A model generated the notes under the pieces. The model had not been told where the DNA came from and did no database searches. It saw nothing but the letters and a program-made list of their open reading frames with translations. The position numbers and the translations under genes were made by a program. From Steroidobacter gossypii (GTDB lineage: Bacteria > Pseudomonadota > Gammaproteobacteria > Steroidobacterales > Steroidobacteraceae), in NCBI RefSeq assembly GCF_016801985.1, contig NZ_JAEVLS010000002.1:1116001-1180000 (forward strand): a stretch of 64,000 nucleotides of DNA, read 5' to 3'. Shown here piece by piece: positions 34,474 to 42,934 of this stretch (position 1 is its first letter; every line of letters begins with the position of its first letter).

Positions 34474-34501
34474 GGGGGCTGTGGCTCAAGGCCGACGTCC
34501 C

Positions 34502-34522
34502 TTGTGGGCGCGTTGCCCACAA
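34502..34522 (+). terminator. Short hairpin after the metallophosphoesterase gene, weak terminator candidate
   Basis: TTGTGGGC (34502-34509) and GCCCACAA (34515-34522) form a perfect 8-bp stem with a 5-nt loop, 28 bp after the stop. No T run follows, so this could equally be an operator or an mRNA-stabilising hairpin. Confidence 0.35.
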
Positions 34523-34620
34523 TTCAGGCAGAATTCAGCATAAAAACCGCACTTTACATCACCCATCGGTGCGCTTGATGCGTTCTATTAGTAGTCAGGT
34601 CACCCGTGAGGGTCCGCGTG

Positions 34621-34860
34621 ATGAAAGTACGCTTGTTCAAAACTGTCGCCGTTGTTTCTTTGGTCGCCGCTCTGAGCGGGTGCGTGAGCTACGGCAACAC
34701 GCACGCGTTGGTCACGCCGGTGGGTGTGGCTGGCTATCACACCTTCAAACCCGATGTCGTGGATCCCAACACCCCACGTGACATTCGCCTCTCTCAGCAG
34801 CGTGCCGCGCTGGAGCGGGTTGCCCACACACCAGCTGAAGCGAACGAAGATGAGATCTGA
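34621..34860 (+). CDS. Small predicted lipoprotein of unknown function
   Basis: 79 aa from ATG 34621, with GAGGG about 9 nt upstream. Lipoprotein signal MKVRLFKTVAVVSLVAALSGC has lipobox LSGC, giving a lipidated Cys21. The mature part is only about 59 residues (SYGNTHALVTPVGVAGYHTF, then a charged helix RDIRLSQQRAALERV). The residue after the Cys is Val, so outer-membrane sorting is expected. No family is recognised. It stands alone, 147 bp after the phosphoesterase gene and just upstream of an inverted-repeat element. Confidence 0.75.
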   Translation: MKVRLFKTVAVVSLVAALSGCVSYGNTHALVTPVGVAGYHTFKPDVVDPNTPRDIRLSQQRAALERVAHTPAEANEDEI

Positions 34861-34920
34861 ACCTCGTTGGATTGGTGAAGGTTGAGTTGCTAATGGAGAG
34901 GAGGACCTCGTGGCTCGCGC

Positions 34921-35065
34921 CTGCCGGGAAGGGGTTTTCTCCTTCCGGCCCCGTGCCTCCCTTCGTCCGCGCAAACGCGGCCGAGGGTCCCGTCCCTGGG
35001 CGCACTGCGGCGAAAAGGTCCCTCTCTTTCGACGCTGCCGGAAGGAGAAAACCCCTTCCCGGCAG
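34921..35065. repeat. 145-bp element bounded by a perfect 29-bp inverted repeat
   Basis: Bases 34921-34949 and 35037-35065 are exact reverse complements (29 bp, beginning CTGCCGGGAAGGGG). A smaller hairpin, CCGCG-CAAA-CGCGG, sits inside at 34967-34980. No open frame has coding features, no transposase is near and no clear target-site duplication flanks it. The element fills most of the 320-bp gap 34861-35180. It may be a MITE- or REP-like sequence or a strong bidirectional structured RNA. Confidence 0.85.
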
Positions 35066-35180
35066 ACGCCGATGCGTGGCAGGTACGGTGAGCGCGGATG
35101 CCAGAGGCATGCTGCGGTGATCGCGCGGCAGCGCTCGATTTTGTCTCGTCATTCTGTTCGTACTGGCAGACATCCCAATC

Positions 35181-35435
35181 TCAGCTATCCGGCGACAACT
35201 CGATTCGCTCGGCTTCGAGCAGTCGGAGCATCGAATCCGCGACGCGAGCCTCGAGGTCTTCGGCGGAGTTGACGTTATCAGAGGAGCGGCCGGCGAGGGC
35301 CTTGGCGGCGGAGGTAACGGTGTGAGCGGAGGAGAGCGTTTCGTAGACTTGCTCGTCGAACGAAGTCAGTGACATTGATCGGCCACCGCGAGATTCCGTG
35401 CGGATGTAGGCGGCGTCGTGTCGTAGTTGCGTCAT
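35181..35435 (-). CDS. Small hypothetical protein
   Basis: 84 aa. It is supported mainly by an excellent ribosome site: GAGGAGG ends 8 nt before the ATG at 35435. The frame itself continues upstream through the end of ghrA, which is chance. The sequence is acidic and helical (FDEQVYETLSSAHTVTSAAK, then AEDLEARVADSMLRLLEAER). No signal, membrane helix or known motif is seen. It lies 71 bp downstream of ghrA on the same strand and may be cotranscribed. Function is unknown. Confidence 0.68.
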   Translation of the reverse strand: MTQLRHDAAYIRTESRGGRSMSLTSFDEQVYETLSSAHTVTSAAKALAGRSSDNVNSAEDLEARVADSMLRLLEAERIELSPDS

Positions 35436-35506
35436 GGGAGCGGCCTCCTCGAGCGGCGATATTCCCAGACGCGAGGGCTGCGCCGTGGGTTCCACGGCGG
35501 CAGTAC

Positions 35507-36451
35507 TCAATAGCCGCGGCTGCGCTCGACGATGCCAGACGTGGGTTGGTTGTTCGCGACCTGTCGAATCTTCTCCGCAATCTGCTTCGCTGCCGGCCGA
35601 ATCGGCGTCACCGCTGCAGTGTGAGGCGTGATGCGAACCTTCGGATGGGTCCAATAGCGATGCTGCCGAGGCAAGGGCTCCTGATGAAACACATCGAGCG
35701 CGGCCCCACTCAGATGCCCGCTGTCGAGCAACTCCAGCAACGCATCGTCAACCATCAACCCCCCGCGGGCAACGTTGATCACGTACGCGCCCTGAGGCAG
35801 CAGCCGCAGCGCCTTGCGATCGAATCTGTTCAACGTCGACGGCGTGAGCGGAGCGAAGATCATGAGCACTCGACTCGCTCGCATGAACGCCTCGAATCGA
35901 TCAGAACCCGTCGCTTCACAAAACAATCGAACGTTCTGCTCGCCCACCGTGCTCGAACGAGAGAAGCCATTCACTGGAAAGCCGTCGGCAGCAAATGCCT
36001 TGGCCACCTGCCGCCCCAACACGCCGAGCCCGAACACACCGATGGGCCACTCATCGCGCGATGACGCAGGCAGCGGGCGCCAGATCCCAGCGGCTTGTTG
36101 AGCAGCGTAGTCGTCGCGACGCTGCATCCAGCGCAACACTTCGTAGCGGCAGTAATCCACCATCTGCTCGCCCATGCCTGCATCCTCGACGCGAACGATG
36201 GGCAGCTCCGCCGGCAGATTCGGATTATTGAGCACGTGCTCCACGCCGGCGCCGGTGGAAAAGAACGCGCGCAGGCGAGGTTGATCGATGAAGAACTGTG
36301 GCGGCGGAGTCCAGCCGACCGCGTAGTCGGCGGGCTGCGTGAAGCCGGGTTGCCAGATATCGACCTGAGCGTCACGCAAATGGGCGGCAATGGCGTCACG
36401 CCACGCCTGCGCTTTGTCGCTGCCGTACACGATCACGATGCGCATGCTCAT
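35507..36451 (-). CDS. ghrA: Glyoxylate/hydroxypyruvate reductase A-like 2-hydroxyacid dehydrogenase
   Basis: 314 aa, D-isomer-specific 2-hydroxyacid dehydrogenase. It probably reduces glyoxylate or hydroxypyruvate with NADPH. The nucleotide fold is at IGVFGLGVLGRQVA (GxGxxG, about aa 138-150), followed by FSRSS, where the Arg/Ser pattern suits NADPH. The catalytic triad is visible: Arg in INVARGGL, Glu in HQEPLP and His in ITPHTAAVT. The N-terminal GVEHVL and the LPxxxPIVRVEDAGMGEQM stretch are characteristic of GhrA. It is divergent from the ATPase/FHA gene across 214 bp. The small gene that follows may be in the same unit. Confidence 0.88.
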   Translation of the reverse strand: MSMRIVIVYGSDKAQAWRDAIAAHLRDAQVDIWQPGFTQPADYAVGWTPPPQFFIDQPRLRAFFSTGAGVEHVLNNPNLPAELPIVRVEDAGMGEQMVDYCRYEVLRWMQRRDDYAAQQAAGIWRPLPASSRDEWPIGVFGLGVLGRQVAKAFAADGFPVNGFSRSSTVGEQNVRLFCEATGSDRFEAFMRASRVLMIFAPLTPSTLNRFDRKALRLLPQGAYVINVARGGLMVDDALLELLDSGHLSGAALDVFHQEPLPRQHRYWTHPKVRITPHTAAVTPIRPAAKQIAEKIRQVANNQPTSGIVERSRGY

Positions 36452-36665
36452 CTCCCATCACCACACGAACCGATGTGAACCCCCGATGGTAACGGCGCAG
36501 CAACGCGGCAGGAGTAATTTCAGGAAAGGCGCCGCCCGCTATAGACCTCCAGATCGCTTGTACTGCGGCCACACAGCGATTATTGTCCAGTCCGACGCGC
36601 GCAAGGATGTGTGCCACTCAACCTTAACTAAGTCAGCGAGTTACGGACACTTCCAGCCCCGGTAC

Positions 36666-37979
36666 ATGACTGCATCCGACTTGTCCGTTCTGCCCATTTC
36701 CATTGGCTTCGGTCTGGCGACCGAGCCGTTCGCCGATACCGCGGATGAAGCCTTTTTCTTCCCTAGCGACCAGCACCTGCGCGCGCTGGAGTTCATGGGC
36801 CACTCGTTGTGGACCAGATCGCGCCTGGGCGTGGTCACGGCCGATCATGGCTGCGGCAAAAGCCTGCTGATCAAGCGGTTGCTGAAGGATCTGGATGAGC
36901 GTGTGACGGTCGCGAGCGTGCAGCGTGAGCACATCGGCCCACGCGAGTTTCTGCTCGAAATCCTGCGTCAGTTCGGTTTCGCGCTCGGCGACGACGACAA
37001 AACCGATCGGCGCCGCCTGCTCGAGCGCTTTCTTGCGCATCAAGCGGGCACGGGCCGCCTATGTCTGTTGATCGTGGAGAATGCGCAAAGCATGCATCCT
37101 TCGGTGCTGGAGGAACTGCGCTGTCTCGCAGCCATCGAGCACGACGGCGTGCGCGTGCTGAAGATGCTGTTGCTTGGGCAACCCGCCCTGAACCTGGTGC
37201 TCGAATCGCCGCGCATGGTCGAGCTGATGTCAGGTAATGTCTCCCGCTTCTCGCTGAGTGCGTTCAGTGAGGATCAAACCGCCGCCTACGTGGCGCATCG
37301 GCTGCGAGCCGCGGGCGCGCCGAATCCGGATGCGCTGATGCCCTCGGTGTTATTGCCGCAGATTCATGCCTGCAGCCTGGGTGTGCCGGCCAACATCAAC
37401 AAGCTGTGCACGCGAGCTTTCGTTCATGCGCGCGAAGAGGGCGCCTCGCTGGTGACCGAGTCGGCGCTCGACAAAGCTATCGAGGATCTCGGCTGGATGC
37501 GCCGGCGCTTGCGACTGGAAAACGCGGTGCTGGAGCAAGTGGCCTCGCTCGGCTCGAGCCCGAGCCAGGGCAAACTGGTCATCACCATGCAAGGCGAGCC
37601 GGAGCGCGAAGTGTTGCTGAAATCCGACCGCATGCTGGTCGGGCGCGGCGAGGAAGCCGATGTGCGCATCGACTCGGTGTTCATCAGCCGCTATCACGCG
37701 TTGATCGTGCGGGATGGCAACCGGGACTTGCTGCTCGACCTGGGCAGCACCAACGGTCTGCTGGTGAATTCGCGCCGTATTCTGCGCAGGGCCCTGCGGC
37801 ATCGCGACCTGATCCAGGTCGGTCCCGCGCGAGTCATGTACATCAACGAACAAGCCAACAGCGTGCAGCCGGATTCGGGCGAGACCCTGCTGCTGGCCCG
37901 GCCAGGCCTGCCGGCCGCCGCCGGCGACGAAGAACCCTCGACATTGCTGGCTTTCGGGCGCCTGGACCCGTCGGCTTAA
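36666..37979 (+). CDS. ExeA-like AAA ATPase fused to a C-terminal FHA domain
   Basis: 437 aa from the ATG at 36666; the longer frame to 36390 has no conserved content. The start resembles ExeA/GspA-type ATPases (GFGLATEPFADTADEAFFFPS, residues DQHLRALEFM). Walker A is TADHGCGKS (about aa 58-66). The Walker B region reads LCLLIVENAQ (about 132-141), where the usual DEAQ is ENAQ. The second acidic residue is therefore Asn and hydrolysis may be impaired. A long C-terminal FHA domain (about 325-410, MLVGRGEEADVRI, SRYHAL, LGSTNGLLV) should bind phosphothreonine peptides. ExeA relatives help assemble secretion or polysaccharide export machinery. No such genes are adjacent, so the partner is unknown. 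Confidence 0.85.
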   Translation: MTASDLSVLPISIGFGLATEPFADTADEAFFFPSDQHLRALEFMGHSLWTRSRLGVVTADHGCGKSLLIKRLLKDLDERVTVASVQREHIGPREFLLEILRQFGFALGDDDKTDRRRLLERFLAHQAGTGRLCLLIVENAQSMHPSVLEELRCLAAIEHDGVRVLKMLLLGQPALNLVLESPRMVELMSGNVSRFSLSAFSEDQTAAYVAHRLRAAGAPNPDALMPSVLLPQIHACSLGVPANINKLCTRAFVHAREEGASLVTESALDKAIEDLGWMRRRLRLENAVLEQVASLGSSPSQGKLVITMQGEPEREVLLKSDRMLVGRGEEADVRIDSVFISRYHALIVRDGNRDLLLDLGSTNGLLVNSRRILRRALRHRDLIQVGPARVMYINEQANSVQPDSGETLLLARPGLPAAAGDEEPSTLLAFGRLDPSA

Positions 37980-38166
37980 GGCCCTTTCCCAAGCGGGGTT
38001 CGACGCAAAAAAATCGCGCTGACACCGCAGCTTGCGCCATTTCGTCGCGGTCAGTAGAGTGTCGGCTTCCCAAGCGCCGCTCCCTTCAGTCGACTGATCC
38101 TGTGCCGGTCAGGCAGACGGGATGGTTGTGTGCGCGGGTATCCCCTGGCTAGAAGAGATCAGACAA

Positions 38167-40641
38167 GTGGAGCGCTGGCGCGTACATAAATTCGGCGGCT
38201 CGAGCGTTGCCGATGCGGTTTGCATGGAGCGCGTGGCCCGGATCCTGGAGCAGGATCCGCATCCCCGCCTGGGTGTGGTTCTGTCGGCCTGCCGCGGTGT
38301 GACCGACGGCCTGCTGAACCTGGTCATTGCCGCCGAGAAGCAGGAGACGACGCTCGCCGAGCGCATCGAACAACTGCGCCATCGTCACCAGGTCATTGCC
38401 GACACGCTGCTACCGGACGGCGCACGCGTCGAATATATGGCCAAGCTCGAACAGGAATGCCGCGATATCGCCGGCATCCTGCAGACCGTGCAACTGATTC
38501 GCTCCGCCTCGCAAACCGTGCGTGACCTGATCGCCGGCTACGGCGAGATTTGGTCGACGCGCCTGTTCAGTGCTTACTTGCGCCATCGCGGGCGTCGCCC
38601 GGGCAACGTGCAGTGGGTCGATGCTCGCGACGTCGTCTCGGTCGAGTGGGGTCCGCTCGGGCCCGCGGTGCGCTGGGACGCCTCGCAGGCCAATATGGAT
38701 CGCATCAAGCCCTCCGAGCCGGCGACGCTGATCATTACTGGCTTCGTCGCGCGTGACGGCAACGGTTTGCAGACCACGCTCGGCCGCAACGGCAGCGATT
38801 TCTCCGGCTCGATTTTCGGCGCGCTGCTGGACGCGGAGGAAATTCACATCTGGACCGACGTCGATGGCGTGCTCAGCGCCGATCCGCGCCTGGTGCCGGA
38901 CGCGAAAGTCATCGACGCGCTTTCCTATAGCGAAGCCATGGAGCTGGCGTATTTCGGCGCCAAGGTGATCCATCCGCAGACCATGGCGCCAGCGGTCCGC
39001 AAGAGCATACCGATCTGGATCCGCAACACGTTCGCGCCCGAGAAGGCCGGCACGCTGATTTGCGAAAAGCCCAGTTCACAACTCGCCGTCAAAGGCATCA
39101 CCTGCATCGATCGCATCGCGCTGATCAATCTGGAAGGCGCCGGCATGATCGGCGTGCCCGGCACGGCGCATCGTTTGTTCGGCGCGCTGCGCGATCACGG
39201 CATCTCGGTGATCCTGATCTCGCAAGGCAGTTCGGAACATTCCATCTGCTTTGCCATCCCGGAAGCCGAGGCGTCGCGCGCCGAGACGGTGGTGCGCCAG
39301 GCGTTCGATCGCGAGCTGCGTGAAGGGCAGATCCAGAGCGTCGAAGTCGATCCCGGTTGCAGCATTCTCGCGGTGGTCGGCGATGGCATGGCCGGCTCGC
39401 ACGGCGTCGCCGCCAAGGTGTTCGGTGCGCTGGGCTCGGCGGGCGTCAGCGTGCGCGCCATCGCGCAGGGCGCTTCGGAAAGAAACATATCTGCGGTGAT
39501 CGACGGCAAGCAGTCATCGCGCGCGCTACGCTCCGTGCATTCGAGCTTCTATCTGTCGCCGCACACGGTGTCGATCGGCTTGATCGGCCCGGGCACGGTC
39601 GGCGGCGTGCTGCTCGATCAGATGGCCTCGCAAGTCGAGCGCCTGTCGCGCGATCTGAAACTGGATCTGCGCGTACGCGGCATCATGACCACCAAGCGCA
39701 TGCACCTGGCCAATACCGAAGTGCCACTGCATCGCTGGCGCGAGGCGATCGCCGGCCAGAGCGAGGAGGCCGATCTCACTCGCTTCGCCGAGCATGTGCG
39801 GGCTGATCATCTGCCGCACGCCATCATCATCGATTGTTCGGCGAGCTCCGAGGTGGCCGCGCGCTATCCTGCGTGGCTGGCCAGCGGCATTCACATCGTG
39901 ACGCCGAACAAGAAAGGCAACAGCTCCGAGCTGGAGCTGTACGGTCGCCTGCACGAGGCTCGTCGCCAGGGCAACGCGCATTATTTGTATGAAGCGACCG
40001 TGGGCGCGGGCCTGCCGGTCATTCAAACCCTGCGTGACCTGCGCGATACCGGAGACGTGATCCACCGCATCGAAGGCATCCTTTCCGGCACCTTGGCGTA
40101 TCTGTTCAACGTGTGGGACGGCTCGGAGCCGTTCTCGGCCGTGGTGCGCACCGCGAAGGCGAAGGGCTACACCGAGCCCGATCCGCGCGATGACCTGTCG
40201 GGCCTGGATTTCGCGCGCAAGCTCATCATTCTTGGTCGCGAAATGGGACTGCGTCTGGAGCTTGGAGACGTGCAGCTGGAAGGCCTGGTGCCGCCGGCGC
40301 TCGCCCAGTGCGCGCCTGAAGAGTTCCTGGATCGCTTGCCCGAATTCGATGCGACCATGGCGGGGCGTTTGAGATCGGCCCGCAGCCGCGATCGCGTGTT
40401 GCGCTATGTGGGCTCCTTGGATGCGGCCACGGGCAAGGCCTCGGTCGGGCTGGTCGAGCTGGAGCGCTCGCATACCTTCGCGAACATCAACCTCACCGAC
40501 AACGTGGTTCGCTTCCTGACCGCGCGCTACAACCAGAATCCACTGGTAGTGCAAGGGCCCGGCGCCGGGCCCGAAGTCACCGCAGGTGGCGTGTTCGGCG
40601 ATCTGTTGCGCGTGTGCGCGTATCTTGGAGCAAGGCTTTGA
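38167..40641 (+). CDS. thrA: Bifunctional aspartate kinase / homoserine dehydrogenase
   Basis: About 824 aa. It catalyses the first and third steps of threonine synthesis. The kinase part opens with VHKFGGSSVADA and has TLGRNGSDFSGS and WTDVDGVLSADPRLV. ACT regulatory domains lie at about aa 315-455 (ISVILISQGSSEHSICF, VSVRAIAQGASERNISA), so threonine feedback is expected. Homoserine dehydrogenase starts at about 465 (IGLIGPGTVGGVLL) with TPNKKGNS and the LSGTLAYLFN and GYTEPDPRDDLSG motifs. I take GTG 38167, preceded by AGAAGAG; ATG 38122 would add 15 residues with no ribosome site. Its stop overlaps the thrB start (TTGA). It is the first gene of thrABC. Confidence 0.95.
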   Translation: MERWRVHKFGGSSVADAVCMERVARILEQDPHPRLGVVLSACRGVTDGLLNLVIAAEKQETTLAERIEQLRHRHQVIADTLLPDGARVEYMAKLEQECRDIAGILQTVQLIRSASQTVRDLIAGYGEIWSTRLFSAYLRHRGRRPGNVQWVDARDVVSVEWGPLGPAVRWDASQANMDRIKPSEPATLIITGFVARDGNGLQTTLGRNGSDFSGSIFGALLDAEEIHIWTDVDGVLSADPRLVPDAKVIDALSYSEAMELAYFGAKVIHPQTMAPAVRKSIPIWIRNTFAPEKAGTLICEKPSSQLAVKGITCIDRIALINLEGAGMIGVPGTAHRLFGALRDHGISVILISQGSSEHSICFAIPEAEASRAETVVRQAFDRELREGQIQSVEVDPGCSILAVVGDGMAGSHGVAAKVFGALGSAGVSVRAIAQGASERNISAVIDGKQSSRALRSVHSSFYLSPHTVSIGLIGPGTVGGVLLDQMASQVERLSRDLKLDLRVRGIMTTKRMHLANTEVPLHRWREAIAGQSEEADLTRFAEHVRADHLPHAIIIDCSASSEVAARYPAWLASGIHIVTPNKKGNSSELELYGRLHEARRQGNAHYLYEATVGAGLPVIQTLRDLRDTGDVIHRIEGILSGTLAYLFNVWDGSEPFSAVVRTAKAKGYTEPDPRDDLSGLDFARKLIILGREMGLRLELGDVQLEGLVPPALAQCAPEEFLDRLPEFDATMAGRLRSARSRDRVLRYVGSLDAATGKASVGLVELERSHTFANINLTDNVVRFLTARYNQNPLVVQGPGAGPEVTAGGVFGDLLRVCAYLGARL

Positions 40642-41570
40642 GCAGGCAATCGGCGACGGCATTCGCGCCGGCGAGCATTGGTAACGTCGCGGTCGGGTTC
40701 GATGTGCTCGGTCACAGCTTCCAGACGATTGGGGACAAGGTGACCGCGCGTCGCGTTGCGACGCCTGGCGTCACCATCAAGCGCATCACCGGCACCACGG
40801 TGGACCTGCCGCTCGAGACCGAGAAGAACACCGCTGGCATGGCGGTGTTGAGCATGGTGCGGGATCTGCAACTGGACTTCGGCATCGAGCTCGAGATCGA
40901 AAAAGGCATTCCGCTCGGCTCGGGCCTGGGCGGCTCCGCTGCCTCGGCAGTGGCGGGCGTGGTGGCGGCCAATGCGCTGCTTGCGAAGCCGCTGACGCTG
41001 CTGGAGCAGCTGCAGTTCGCGTTGAAGGGCGAGCAGGTGGCCAGCGGCTCGCGGCACGTCGACAACATCGCGCCGTCCTTGTTCGGGGGGCTGGTGCTGA
41101 CCGTCGGCATCGACAACCCCAACGTCAAACAGATTCCGGTGCCGCCGACGGTGCGCTGCGTGCTGGTTCACCCGCACATGGTGCTCTCGACGCGCGAGGC
41201 GCGGTCGATCCTGAGCCGCACCGTCGATCTGTCCAACGTGATCTGGCAGACCGCCAACATCGCCGGCTTTCTCACCGGCTGTTTCACCAGCGATCTGCAA
41301 CTGATTCGCGAATCGCTCGAGGACGTGATCATCGAGCCGCAGCGACAGGTCTTGATCCCGGGCTTCCCGGCGGTGAAGCAGGGAGCGCTGGGCAACGGGG
41401 CCTTGGGCTGCTCGATTTCCGGCGCCGGTCCGACCGTTTTTGCGTGGTGCGAACAACAAAACGCCGAAGCCGTGCGCGACGCGATGGTCGCAGGCTTCGC
41501 CGCGCAGAAGATGCAGAGCGATGCGTGGATTTCCACGCTCGACGCGGTGGGTGCCAGGATAGTTGACTAG
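40638..41570 (+). CDS. thrB: Homoserine kinase
   Basis: 310 aa GHMP kinase that phosphorylates homoserine. The ATP loop is PLGSGLGGSAASAVAG (about aa 94-109). SIGNVAVGFDVLG at the N terminus and SISGAGPTVFAW near the C terminus are family motifs. I place the start at TTG 40638, which overlaps the thrA stop in a TTGA and has GGAG about 7 nt upstream. It yields the typical SATAFAPASIGN beginning. An upstream GTG at 40614 would overlap thrA by 28 bp. It is the middle gene of thrABC; 59 bp separate it from thrC. Confidence 0.94.
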   Translation: MSRQSATAFAPASIGNVAVGFDVLGHSFQTIGDKVTARRVATPGVTIKRITGTTVDLPLETEKNTAGMAVLSMVRDLQLDFGIELEIEKGIPLGSGLGGSAASAVAGVVAANALLAKPLTLLEQLQFALKGEQVASGSRHVDNIAPSLFGGLVLTVGIDNPNVKQIPVPPTVRCVLVHPHMVLSTREARSILSRTVDLSNVIWQTANIAGFLTGCFTSDLQLIRESLEDVIIEPQRQVLIPGFPAVKQGALGNGALGCSISGAGPTVFAWCEQQNAEAVRDAMVAGFAAQKMQSDAWISTLDAVGARIVD

Positions 41571-41629
41571 CGTAGTGAACTGACGGAACGCCGAAGCAGC
41601 GGACACCCAACAAATCTCACTTTCGTTCC

Positions 41630-42931
41630 ATGCACTACATTAGTACGCGAGACGCATCTCACAAGGCTTCGCTGAGCGAAGCCATCGCCCGTGGCATCGC
41701 GCCCGACGGCGGCCTCTATGTGCCCGGCGAATTCCCGCACTTCACCACGCGCCAGTTCGAAGGCGTCACCGAATTGCCGGAGATCGGCGCACGGCTGCTG
41801 GCGCCGTTCGCTGAAGGCGATCCGCTGGCGGGCGAATTGGAGGCGATTTGCCGCGAGGCATTCAACTTCCCGGCGCCGCTCGTGCCATTGGATCAGGCGC
41901 CCGCGCCGGCATCGGTGCTGGAGCTGTTCCATGGCCCCACTTGCGCGTTCAAGGATTTTGGCGCCCGCTTCCTGGCGGCCTGTCTGGAGCGCATCCGTCG
42001 CAACGCGCCGCGCAAGCTGACGATTCTGGTCGCGACTTCCGGCGACACTGGCGGCGCGGTGGCCGCGGCGTTTCACAACAAGCCGTGGGTCGAAGTTGCG
42101 GTGCTGTATCCCAAGGGCCTCGTGTCCGAGCGCCAGGCGCAGCAGCTGTCCTGCTGGGGCGGCAACGTGCGCACCTTCGCCGTCAAGGGCAGCTTCGATG
42201 ACTGCCAGCGCATGGTGAAGGAGGCGTTCCTCGATCCGGCGCTCAAGGAATCGCATCAGCTGTCTTCCGCGAACAGCATCAACATCGGCCGGTTGCTGCC
42301 GCAGATGGTGTACTACGCCAAGTCCAGTCTGGAGCTGTGGCGACAGCTGGGGCGGCGTCCGAACTACATCATTCCCACCGGCAACCTCGGCAACGCCATG
42401 GCTTGCGTGTGGGCGCGCCATGTCGGGTTGCCCATCGGGGAGATCGTGCTCGCGACCAATGCCAATCAGACGGTGACCGATTACCTGCGCTCGGGCGAGT
42501 GGCAGCCGCGTGCCAGCGTGCCGACCCTGGCGTCGGCGATGGACGTCGGCAATCCGAGCAACATGGAGCGGCTGCGCGCGCTGCATCCGGAGTTCGAAGA
42601 GCTGCAGGGCCAGGTCGGCGCCTCCAGCGTCGACGACATCGAGATCCGCGGCACGTTGCGTCGTGACTCGCACGAGCTCGATCGTGTCTGGTGCCCGCAT
42701 ACGGCCACGGCCGCCAAGGTCTATCGGCGCATGTTGTCACGAGGTGCGCGAGGCCATTGGGTGATCGTCTCCACCGCGCATCCGGCGAAGTTCAACGATA
42801 TCGTCGAACCGCAGACCGGGCGCGAAGTGCCGGTGCCGCCGGCGCTCGCGACGCTGCTATCGTTGCCACGTCAGGAGACGGAACTGGAGCCCTCGCTGCA
42901 GGCGTTACGGACGCAATTGCAACACACATAA
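41630..42931 (+). CDS. thrC: Threonine synthase
   Basis: 433 aa PLP enzyme that converts phosphohomoserine to threonine. It starts MHYISTRDASHKASLSEAI and has GIAPDGGLYVP, as in the E. coli-type (short) ThrC. The PLP lysine is K108 in FHGPTCAFKDFGARF. TSGDTGGAV binds the PLP phosphate, and NSINIGRLLPQ and PTGNLGNAMA follow. It completes the thrABC set. The next gene starts 3 bp after the stop, so the membrane protein behind it belongs to the same transcript. Confidence 0.96.
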   Translation: MHYISTRDASHKASLSEAIARGIAPDGGLYVPGEFPHFTTRQFEGVTELPEIGARLLAPFAEGDPLAGELEAICREAFNFPAPLVPLDQAPAPASVLELFHGPTCAFKDFGARFLAACLERIRRNAPRKLTILVATSGDTGGAVAAAFHNKPWVEVAVLYPKGLVSERQAQQLSCWGGNVRTFAVKGSFDDCQRMVKEAFLDPALKESHQLSSANSINIGRLLPQMVYYAKSSLELWRQLGRRPNYIIPTGNLGNAMACVWARHVGLPIGEIVLATNANQTVTDYLRSGEWQPRASVPTLASAMDVGNPSNMERLRALHPEFEELQGQVGASSVDDIEIRGTLRRDSHELDRVWCPHTATAAKVYRRMLSRGARGHWVIVSTAHPAKFNDIVEPQTGREVPVPPALATLLSLPRQETELEPSLQALRTQLQHT

Positions 42932-42934
42932 GTC

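Noticed and set aside
34872-35120. Short open frames through the inverted-repeat element
   Set aside because: They read through both arms of the 29-bp repeat and have no homologous pattern; coding appears accidental.
36390-36665. Upstream extension of the ATPase/FHA gene
   Set aside because: The first 92 codons run back into the ghrA start region and lack any conserved motif. ATG 36666 starts the family-like N terminus.
37980-38166. Possible thr attenuator or leader peptide before thrA
   Set aside because: No run of Thr/Ile codons with a following terminator is visible. The imperfect CTGAC...GTCAG pairing is too weak to call.
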